The notes under the pieces are model-generated. The model ran no database searches and was not told where the DNA came from. It saw only the letters and a list, made by a program, of their open reading frames with translations. From positions 1 to 15,624 of the forward strand of contig CAXRDP010000075.1 in the NCBI GenBank assembly GCA_964229545.1: DNA of 15,624 nucleotides, read 5' to 3'. A program made the position numbers and the translations under genes. Shown piece after piece: positions 1 through 5,602 of the stretch; position 1 is the stretch's first letter, and the number at the start of each line of letters is the position of its first letter. This DNA is from UBA724 sp964229545. Its GTDB lineage: Bacteria > Bacteroidota > Bacteroidia > Flavobacteriales > Flavobacteriaceae.

Positions 1-543
1 ATTGACGCACCTGAACCAACACTTCGTTGCGTCTGTTGTAAAATTTATAGGGGCTGTCATAAGACAAAACCACCAATTCACCCAAAACTTCGATGCCTGC
101 TTCCTCCAAACCGTTGAGCAATTGCTGTGTATGTGTTCGAACCTTTTCCGCATTGCTGTAGCCTCCATAGCGAACAGCAGCAAAATAACCGGGGTCAGAG
201 GTATACACTTTGATATTTGAGTTTGTAGGGGCGGGTGCTGTGTCATGTTGTATTTTTTGGGTAACACAAATGCCATGCGATTGCTGTTTCCGTCACTTTG
301 CATGTGCACGGGTGTGGTCATGGCAATTTCCTCATTTCGGGCATTGTTACCTGAAATATAGCGGAACAAATCAGAAAAGTTATTATTGGAATTGTTGACT
401 GACTGCACCTCGGCCATCACGGCGGGTGGGTAGTAGCGCAATTCAATAGACCCTAAGTTTTTGACTACTTCGTAAGGTTGGGATTCGTATTTCTGACTCA
501 TCGCTAAACTGCAAAAAGTGACACAAAACAAAAGAACTTTCAT
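1..543 (-). pseudogene. SOUL-family heme-binding-like secreted protein, frameshifted and cut by window edge
   Basis: Reading leftward from the ATG at 543, a short signal peptide (MKVLLFCVTFCSLAMSQ) leads into a SOUL domain: YEVVKNLGSIELRYYPPAV, then a FSDLFRYISG segment, the hallmark EEIAMTTPVHM and MAFVLPKKY. Codon 100 (ATG, 246-244) is the last in this frame. The rest of the domain continues in another frame from base 244: DTAPAPTNSNIKVYTSDPGY, then a FAAVRYGGYSN segment, and finally SPYKFYNRRNEVLVQVRQ at the edge. The two halves join perfectly if one G is missing between 244 and 243. About 181 residues are visible and the stop lies outside the window. The original frame also stays open to the edge, so no stop codon marks the break. 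SOUL proteins are heme/tetrapyrrole-binding-like; the role of the bacterial exported ones is not established. The gene starts 3 bases after the M28 peptidase stop, so it is the third gene of that operon. The family call is firm. Whether it is a true pseudogene or a sequencing error cannot be decided here. Confidence 0.85.
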
Positions 544-546
544 GGG

Positions 547-1572
547 CTATTCTTCCTTTTCCTCATCAAGTCGGATGCGATCATCTCTGTTGACGATGGC
601 CCAGGCTGTATGAAAAATCAACTTGGTACGCTTTTCTAGCAGTTCGTAGTCGATCTTTTCTGGTGTGTCTGTCGGTGCATGGTAGTCCGGGTGGGTGCCA
701 TTAAAATAGAAGATGGCCGGAATGTTGTTTTTAATAAAGTGGTAGTGGTCAGAGCGGTAGTAGTAGCGGTTTTCACGATAGCGACCGCGCTCCCAAACCA
801 AGGTGGTCGGGTCGTTGTAGCGGTAATCTATATTCAAATTGACATACTGTTGGTTGGCCACTTCAGAAACCTCATGAAGGTCGTCAGAAAGGATGTCTGA
901 TCCGATCAGGTACATATAGTCGGGTTGGTCTAAGTGCAAAGAATCGACCCGTCCGATCATATCAATATTGAGGTTGGTTACGGTATTTTCTAGAGGATAC
1001 ACCGGGTTGTCAGTGTAGTATTTTGAGCCTAACAAGCCTTTTTCTTCTCCAGAAACATGGAGGAACAAAATCGACCTTCTGGGTCCTTCACCCTGTTCAA
1101 CTGCCTGTTGGAAAGCTTCCGCGATTTCCATCATCGCCACTGTGCCCGATCCGTCATCGTCGGCTCCATTATTGATTTGACCATCGGGTTCAACACCTAT
1201 ATGATCAAGATGTGAGGTAATTACCAATATCTCCTCTTTTTTATCAGAGCCAGGAATGTACGCCAACACATTGGTGCCATTGATGGTTTTTCCGCTTCGT
1301 GTGGAAAGCTGCATCGCCTGAAAATAGGTGTTGTCAGTGTTTCCTCCCGAAACCCCTATGTTTTGATAATAATCTTTCAAAAAATGGATGGCTTTTTGCT
1401 CGCCCTCAGTTCCAGTTTCACGTCCTGCAAATTCATCAGAAGCGTATGTGTATAAATGCGTTTTGAGTTCTTCACTCGTAATCGAAGCTGCGTAGTCAGC
1501 AGGGTTTTGACCAAGAGTATGGGTAGTGTAAGCAAGTGTACATAAAGCGGTTAGAAAGAACTTCTTTTTCAT
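547..1572 (-). CDS. Secreted M28-family zinc metallopeptidase
   Basis: This is a 341-residue protein with a signal peptide (about residues 1-22, MKKKFFLTAL then CTLAYTTHTLGQ). The M28 co-catalytic zinc site is complete: H121-x-D123 in SHLDH, the aspartate cluster in GADDDGSG (137-143), the catalytic and metal glutamates E176-E177 in SGEEKGLLGS, D204 in NIDMIG, and H298 in HPDYHAPTDTPEKID. M28 enzymes are aminopeptidases or carboxypeptidases. The exact substrate cannot be read from the sequence. The protein should act in the periplasm or outside the cell, in peptide scavenging or turnover. There is no extra PA insert and no C-terminal secretion domain; the tail is short and acidic (LDEEKEE). 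The gene lies 19 bases after the DUF3050 gene and 3 bases before the SOUL gene, so all three are probably co-transcribed. The start is the only ATG that puts the signal peptide at the N-terminus. Confidence 0.93.
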   Translation of the reverse strand: MKKKFFLTALCTLAYTTHTLGQNPADYAASITSEELKTHLYTYASDEFAGRETGTEGEQKAIHFLKDYYQNIGVSGGNTDNTYFQAMQLSTRSGKTINGTNVLAYIPGSDKKEEILVITSHLDHIGVEPDGQINNGADDDGSGTVAMMEIAEAFQQAVEQGEGPRRSILFLHVSGEEKGLLGSKYYTDNPVYPLENTVTNLNIDMIGRVDSLHLDQPDYMYLIGSDILSDDLHEVSEVANQQYVNLNIDYRYNDPTTLVWERGRYRENRYYYRSDHYHFIKNNIPAIFYFNGTHPDYHAPTDTPEKIDYELLEKRTKLIFHTAWAIVNRDDRIRLDEEKEE

Positions 1573-1591
1573 GAAAAAATTTTAATAAGGT

Positions 1592-2377
1592 TTAAATATA
1601 GGAGTTTTGAGCAACACTTTGCACTGAAAGTTGTTGGGCAATCCCATCCCACAAATCAATTCTTGCTTGGAGTGCCTCACAGGCAGCCTCCATGGCTTGA
1701 TGCTGTTTGTCATTGTCATCACCACACAATTCTTCAATCATTTGCAAGGCCATGGGACCGTGTGTGTCTCCGTCAACCTCAATGTGGCGTTCCAAATAAT
1801 AGAGTAGGGTAGCGGCACCGGTTTCGGGTTGTTTTGACAAACTTCTCACAAGCTCGATAAACACATCGGGGATAAGGTCTTCCCTACCAAATGTAAACAC
1901 CCCTGCCACCACATGCACTTTGCCTTGTTCGATCCACTCCATTGTAGAGGTGACAAAATCTACCGCTGACTTGGGCGCATTGGACAATACGAGTGCGTCT
2001 CTCCAAGGAGTGCCGTTTTGGATGTGTTTTACAAAATTTTCAATCGGGCGTGTATCAGCTCCGACAGCTTCCATGGCTTGGAGATACAACTCAAAATGAC
2101 TGACCGGATTGCCTTCAGCATCAACATCGCTTTCTTCACCCCAAACGATTTCATTGATCAGCCTACGGGTAGAGGGACTACCCGCGGGAACCCACGGGGT
2201 TTGTACACATGTGAGTTTTTGTTGTAAAAACTTCACCAAAGACATAAAGTCCCACACAGCAAAAGCATGCACCTCCATAAATGTTTTAATGGCATCAAGG
2301 CTGTGCAGTTGGTTGTAAAGTGGGTGTTGAATAAGACGCTCGCTAAGCAGTGCAAGCTTTTCGTTCTGGAATTTCAT
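1592..2377 (-). CDS. DUF3050 family protein (predicted heme-oxygenase-like fold)
   Basis: This is a 261-residue soluble protein with no signal peptide. It matches DUF3050 as I know the family: HAFAVWDFMSLVKFLQ near residues 37-52, VPAGSPSTRRLINEIVWGEE, SHFELYLQAM, FTFGREDLIPDVF, and ERHIEVDGDTHGPMALQMIE near 196-215, ending with IDLWDGI. The all-helical layout and the spaced Glu/His/Asp residues (E35, H37, D43, H94, H155, E196, H198, D202, H206) resemble heme-oxygenase-like proteins, some of which are di-metal oxidases. That parallel is inference and no reaction is known. Length is normal for the family. A TTG lies one codon upstream at 2380, but the ATG at 2377 is the natural start. It is the first gene of the leftward operon with the M28 peptidase and the SOUL protein, and is divergent from the HMG-CoA lyase gene. 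Confidence 0.88.
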   Translation of the reverse strand: MKFQNEKLALLSERLIQHPLYNQLHSLDAIKTFMEVHAFAVWDFMSLVKFLQQKLTCVQTPWVPAGSPSTRRLINEIVWGEESDVDAEGNPVSHFELYLQAMEAVGADTRPIENFVKHIQNGTPWRDALVLSNAPKSAVDFVTSTMEWIEQGKVHVVAGVFTFGREDLIPDVFIELVRSLSKQPETGAATLLYYLERHIEVDGDTHGPMALQMIEELCGDDNDKQHQAMEAACEALQARIDLWDGIAQQLSVQSVAQNSYI

Positions 2378-2397
2378 CAATTTTTCTTTTTCAACAA

Positions 2398-2405
2398 CAA
2401 AAATA
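2398..2405 (-). promoter_or_regulatory. Candidate -7 box for the leftward DUF3050-M28-SOUL operon
   Basis: Read on the minus strand this is TATTTTTG, a match to the Bacteroidota TAnnTTTG -7 element. Its last base is 20 bases before the DUF3050 ATG, which would give a leader of roughly 15 bases. No well-placed TTG (-33) is seen at the usual distance, so the call rests on one element and on position in the divergent intergenic region. Confidence 0.4.
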
Positions 2406-2453
2406 CGCAGAACGATTCAATACTAAAAATCATAAGAATCACTTGAAAATAAG

Positions 2454-2461
2454 TACATTTG
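2454..2461 (+). promoter_or_regulatory. Candidate -7 box directly before the HMG-CoA lyase gene
   Basis: TACATTTG fits the TAnnTTTG consensus and ends only 4 bases before the ATG at 2466. If used, transcription would begin at or next to the start codon, giving a leaderless or nearly leaderless mRNA. There is no TTG at the expected -33 distance. The 85-base divergent intergenic region holds this box and the opposite one at 2398-2405, and nothing else I can name. Confidence 0.4.
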
Positions 2462-2465
2462 GTCT

Positions 2466-3329
2466 ATGCCTTCCCCAAAAATTATTGAGTGTCCAAGAGA
2501 TGCCATGCAAGGCATCAAAACCTTTGTTCCTACCGTCCAAAAGGTTCGCTATTTGCAATCGCTATTGGATGTCGGTTTTGACACCTTGGACTTTGGGAGT
2601 TTTGTCTCGCCACGTGCCGTGCCTCAAATGCAAGACACAGAAGCTGTCTTAGAACAGTTGGACACCACCCACACAAACACCCGATTGTTAGCCATTGTCG
2701 CCAATTTACGGGGCGCTCAAAAGGCATGTGTTCATGAAAAAATCGATTTTTTGGGGTATCCATTTTCCATTTCGGAGAACTTTCAGATGCGCAACACTCA
2801 TAAAACCATAGCGGAATCTGTAGGAGTGTTACAAAGCATACTAGAACTCACCCAATCTCATAACAAACATTTGGTGGTCTATTTGTCTATGGGTTTTGGC
2901 AATCCCTACGGAGACCCTTGGAGTGTGGATGTTGTGGCCACTTGGACACAAAAACTAGCTGAAATGGGGGTAAAAATTGTTTCACTCTCAGATACTGTTG
3001 GTACAGCCAACCCACATGACATATCCTATTTATTCTCCCATCTGATTTCCGAATTTTCCGACTTGGAGTTTGGTGCCCATTTTCACACCCACCCCAAACA
3101 ATGGTTTGAAAAAGTGGATGCTGCTTTCCAAGGAGGCTGCCTTCGTTTTGATGGTGCTGTTCAAGGATATGGCGGATGTCCCATGGCCAAGGATGAACTT
3201 ATCGGTAATATGCCCACCGAGAAATTGATTAACTTTTTTTCTGAAAAAAAACTTTCCCATGGGCTCAATCTTGCCCACTTTGAATCGGCCTACAACAAGG
3301 CTACACAATTGTTTACTACCTATTTATAA
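2466..3329 (+). CDS. mvaB: Hydroxymethylglutaryl-CoA lyase
   Basis: A 287-residue TIM-barrel lyase of the HMGL-like (DRE-TIM) family. It splits 3-hydroxy-3-methylglutaryl-CoA into acetoacetate and acetyl-CoA, the last step of leucine breakdown. The catalytic and metal residues are present: R11-D12 in ECPRDAMQG, FGSFVSP (43-49), GFGNPYGDPWS (143-153), LSDTVG (174-179), the metal-binding H205 and H207 in GAHFHTHP, and the active-site cysteine C238 in GGCPMAKD followed by N248. In the human-type enzyme the first motif reads PRDGLQ; here it is PRDAMQG, which I recall as the usual form in Flavobacteriia. There is no N-terminal targeting sequence, so it is cytoplasmic. Length is normal. The gene stands alone, divergent from the DUF3050 operon, and no HMG-CoA synthase or other leucine-pathway gene is nearby. 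Other DRE-TIM enzymes (isopropylmalate or homocitrate synthase) are ruled out by the GGCPMAKD motif and the short length. Confidence 0.93.
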   Translation: MPSPKIIECPRDAMQGIKTFVPTVQKVRYLQSLLDVGFDTLDFGSFVSPRAVPQMQDTEAVLEQLDTTHTNTRLLAIVANLRGAQKACVHEKIDFLGYPFSISENFQMRNTHKTIAESVGVLQSILELTQSHNKHLVVYLSMGFGNPYGDPWSVDVVATWTQKLAEMGVKIVSLSDTVGTANPHDISYLFSHLISEFSDLEFGAHFHTHPKQWFEKVDAAFQGGCLRFDGAVQGYGGCPMAKDELIGNMPTEKLINFFSEKKLSHGLNLAHFESAYNKATQLFTTYL

Positions 3330-3356
3330 CTTTATTTAAAATAATTCTAAATAAAC

Positions 3357-3387
3357 TTGTTCAGTCACTTTGCTGCATGTATATTTG
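3357..3387 (+). promoter_or_regulatory. Bacteroidota-type promoter (TTG-N20-TATATTTG) for the porin gene
   Basis: TTG at 3357-3359 is followed 20 bases later by TATATTTG at 3380-3387, matching both the -33 TTG and the -7 TAnnTTTG elements at an accepted spacing. The box ends 28 bases before the porin ATG at 3416, giving a leader of about 25 bases with A/T-rich sequence before the start. This is the best-formed promoter in the window and probably drives the porin and perhaps the FMN protein and membrane-protein genes behind it. Confidence 0.65.
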
Positions 3388-3415
3388 CTATTATTTTTAA
3401 TTAATCTAAATAAGT

Positions 3416-4552
3416 ATGAGAAATTTAACCTTTACGATGTTATGCATCCTTCCCCAATTTTTACTTGCCCAACAGGGTTTTAATAGTGCCCAAACCCAAA
3501 TGGCCAATCTGGCCAATCAATCCTCTGGTTTGAGCATAGGTGGTTATGCCGAGATTACCTACAACAACCTTGAGGGCAGTCAAACCCCTGCGGAGCTAGA
3601 CGTACAGCGACTAGTGCTGTTGTTTGCCTACAAATTTGATGATCGCACCCAGTTTGTTACCGAAATCGAATACGAGCATGTCCAAGAAGTATTTGTAGAA
3701 CAAGCGTTTTTGAATTACAATCTTTCAGAAGGCATAAACCTTCGTGGTGGCCTGATGTTGGTTCCCATGGGGATTATCAACGAATACCACGAACCTACAA
3801 CCTACAACGGTGTGGAACGTCCTAGTCTAGACGGTATGGTGGTGCCCACCACTTGGAGAGAAATTGGGTTTGGTGTTTCTGGTCGTTTTAATGCAGCTTC
3901 GATTCGCTACCAGGCTTATTTGATGACAGGTTCTGCGTCTTACCTTGATGATGTCTATGTGTTACGTGGATCTGACGGGATTCGCAAAGGACGTCAAAAG
4001 GGGATCAGGTCGGTTGGATCAGATGCCAATTTTGCAGCCAAAGTTGAGTACTATGGTCTTCCCGGACTAAAACTTGGGCTATCCACTTACATAGGCAATA
4101 CGCAAACAACTGCCCCCGAGCTCGAACAATCCCAAGTGGGGCTAAGCATGTTAGGTTTGGATTATCGCTACACGCGCGGACGCTTTTCATCTCGAGGACA
4201 GTATATCAACAGTACTTTGTCAGACACCGAGGCCTATAACACAGCCGGAAACACAGATTTGGGTTCTGCCATGCGAGGATATTACATTGAAGCTGCTTAC
4301 AATGTTTTAACTGCCGGCAAAAAACAAAGATTAGATGCTTTTTTGCGTTATGAAAACTTTGACACCCATGCCGAAACCGCAGGTTTGCTCGCAGCAAACG
4401 ATGCTTATCACCGCAATGAGTTTACCTATGGTTTCTCCTATCACTTGGCCAATGGCGCCGTGTTTAAAGCGGATTACCAGTCCAAAGGAACCGCTGTGGA
4501 AGGATCAGCGCGTGTGGGTCAGTTTAACATGGGAATCGGGGTATTCTTTTAA
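3416..4552 (+). CDS. Outer-membrane beta-barrel porin-like protein
   Basis: A 378-residue exported protein with a signal peptide (MRNLTFTMLCILPQFLLAQ). The mature part alternates short amphipathic strands and turns typical of a 16-18-strand porin: GLSIGGYAEITYNN, LVLLFAYKFDDRTQFVTEIE, INLRGGLMLVPMGIINEYHE, FTYGFSYHLANGAVFKADYQ. It ends in GQFNMGIGVFF, whose terminal phenylalanine is the usual signal for barrel insertion. The opening GYAEITY and the VEQAFLNYNL and LVPMGIINEYHEPTTYNGVERP segments resemble phosphate-selective (OprO/OprP-type) porins in the broad sense. The transported substrate is not evident. It has its own promoter and is followed 12 bases later by a gene for an FMN-binding protein, which suggests either uptake coupled to reduction or simple co-transcription. 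The beta-barrel call is good; the subfamily is uncertain. Confidence 0.82.
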   Translation: MRNLTFTMLCILPQFLLAQQGFNSAQTQMANLANQSSGLSIGGYAEITYNNLEGSQTPAELDVQRLVLLFAYKFDDRTQFVTEIEYEHVQEVFVEQAFLNYNLSEGINLRGGLMLVPMGIINEYHEPTTYNGVERPSLDGMVVPTTWREIGFGVSGRFNAASIRYQAYLMTGSASYLDDVYVLRGSDGIRKGRQKGIRSVGSDANFAAKVEYYGLPGLKLGLSTYIGNTQTTAPELEQSQVGLSMLGLDYRYTRGRFSSRGQYINSTLSDTEAYNTAGNTDLGSAMRGYYIEAAYNVLTAGKKQRLDAFLRYENFDTHAETAGLLAANDAYHRNEFTYGFSYHLANGAVFKADYQSKGTAVEGSARVGQFNMGIGVFF

Positions 4553-4560
4553 TATATTTG
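4553..4560 (+). promoter_or_regulatory. Candidate -7 box immediately before the FMN-protein start
   Basis: TATATTTG, identical to the porin -7 box, begins right after the porin stop codon and ends 4 bases before the GTG start at 4565. Use of this box would give a leaderless mRNA. No TTG lies at the expected -33 position, inside the porin coding end, so the call is tentative. Confidence 0.4.
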
Positions 4561-4564
4561 CCGC

Positions 4565-5074
4565 GTGCTAGGAAAAAGATTTGTGCAACTGTTTTTATGT
4601 CTTCTGACAACGATAGGTTTTGGGCAAGAACCCAATGCTTCTTTGGTCAAAAAGATGCGCAAAGTGGTTGCACAAAGTTTTTCTGAGGGCCAACTACAGC
4701 TTGAGCCGGTGTCTGATAAAGCAGACCTTAAAAATGGACACTTGTTTCCGGTTTTGACCACGGGTCAAGAGCTTTTGGGGTATGCTTTTTTGGGGTATGC
4801 GCCTAGCAAAACAGATACCTTTGATTATCTGGTAGTATTTGACTCAGAGTTTATTATCAAAAATATCAAGGTCTTGGTATATCGAGAAGATTACGGTGGA
4901 GAAATAGGCAGTAAGAGGTGGTTGCGTCAGTTTGTCGGAAAAGATCCTCAAACGCACTTTGAATATGGTCAAAATATCGCTGCCATTTCCGGAGCGACCA
5001 TTTCTGTGCAGTCTATGACCAGAGCTGTCAATTCCTTGTTGTCGAACATTCACCAAAGTCCGTTGTACCAATGA
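4565..5074 (+). CDS. Secreted FMN-binding domain protein (RnfG/NqrC-like, flavinylation motif)
   Basis: A 169-residue protein with a signal peptide (LGKRFVQLFLCLLTTIGFGQ) and one FMN-binding domain. The core reads LLGYAFLGYAP (70-80), YLVVFDSEFIIKNIKVL (88-104), YREDYGGEIGSKRW (106-119) and AAISGATISVQSMTRAVNSL (139-158). In this family the SGAT motif (142-145) is where ApbE-type transferases attach FMN to the threonine, here T145. It should therefore be an extracytoplasmic electron carrier. There is no transmembrane anchor besides the signal peptide and no lipobox cysteine. The start must be GTG at 4565: the gene is in the same frame as the porin, whose stop is at 4550-4552, and no ATG precedes the signal peptide. 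Its stop overlaps the ATG of the next gene (ATGA, 5071-5074), so the two are translationally coupled. No ApbE gene is in the window. Confidence 0.88.
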   Translation: MLGKRFVQLFLCLLTTIGFGQEPNASLVKKMRKVVAQSFSEGQLQLEPVSDKADLKNGHLFPVLTTGQELLGYAFLGYAPSKTDTFDYLVVFDSEFIIKNIKVLVYREDYGGEIGSKRWLRQFVGKDPQTHFEYGQNIAAISGATISVQSMTRAVNSLLSNIHQSPLYQ

Positions 5075-5571
5075 AATCCATTTTTGTAGGTGACCTCAGT
5101 TACCCAATACGTTTGATGATAGGCTGTTTTTTGGTGGTACTTTCAGTAGGTTTTTTTACAGGTATATCTTTTGTGGGACAGACAGATAGCATGACTCCTG
5201 AGGGTGTTGTAGAAAATTACAACGGAAATGCCGATCAGGAAGATGCCATGGTGATGAAATTCAAAAAAAGTCCCCGTGAGATGCTCACCATCATCCACAC
5301 CCATGTGTTGAGTTTGTCATTTATCTTTTTTCTAACCGGAATATTGTTGGGTTTTGCAAGGATCAACAAGCGACTTCAAATAATTTTGATGGTTGAGCCT
5401 TTTGTCTCTATCCTACTCACTTTTGGTGGTATCTATTTGGTTTGGTTGGGATATGAATGGATGAAATACATTGTCATTATTTCCGGAATTGCCATGACGT
5501 TGGCATATGTTGGAAGTGTGCTTATCCTTTTTTCCCAACTGAATTTACACAAAGGGGCTACTTCTGTCTAA
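5071..5571 (+). CDS. Four-helix membrane protein coupled to the FMN protein, function unknown
   Basis: A 166-residue protein with four hydrophobic helices, about residues 14-35, 73-95, 104-125 and 133-155. Between helices 1 and 2 lies a polar loop (QTDSMTPEGVVENYNGN, then DQEDAMVMKFKKSPREM) that probably faces the periplasm. Helix 2 opens with a histidine pair, H76 and H78, in MLTIIHTHVLSLS, and a further cluster of Trp/Tyr/Glu (WLGYEW) sits near residues 125-130. Histidines at a helix mouth suggest heme b or metal binding, but the signal is too small to name a cytochrome family. The 4-base overlap with the FMN-binding gene argues for a joint role, for example passing quinol electrons to the flavin. 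I do not recognise a named family. It ends just ahead of the guaB promoter. Confidence 0.85.
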   Translation: MKSIFVGDLSYPIRLMIGCFLVVLSVGFFTGISFVGQTDSMTPEGVVENYNGNADQEDAMVMKFKKSPREMLTIIHTHVLSLSFIFFLTGILLGFARINKRLQIILMVEPFVSILLTFGGIYLVWLGYEWMKYIVIISGIAMTLAYVGSVLILFSQLNLHKGATSV

Positions 5572-5576
5572 ATTCG

Positions 5577-5584
5577 TATCTTTG
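5577..5584 (+). promoter_or_regulatory. Candidate -7 box for guaB
   Basis: TATCTTTG matches TAnnTTTG and lies between the upstream stop codon and the guaB start, 18 bases before the ATG at 5603. The predicted leader is about 15 bases. The region about 20 bases upstream, in the end of the membrane-protein gene, holds no TTG, so the -33 element is poor. Confidence 0.45.
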
Positions 5585-5602
5585 CATGCAACTAATTTTA
5601 AA

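Noticed and set aside
2..398. Two short plus-strand open frames at the left end
   Set aside because: They are antisense to the SOUL gene, whose minus-strand translation carries strong family motifs; the plus-strand peptides have none.
2378..2380. TTG as start of the DUF3050 gene
   Set aside because: The very next codon is ATG (2377), and the family needs no extra N-terminal residue.
3331..3355. Inverted repeat TTTATTT/AAATAAA after the HMG-CoA lyase gene as a terminator
   Set aside because: The stem is only A-T pairs with an 11-base loop and no T-run, so it is too weak; A/T-rich intergenic sequence gives such repeats by chance.
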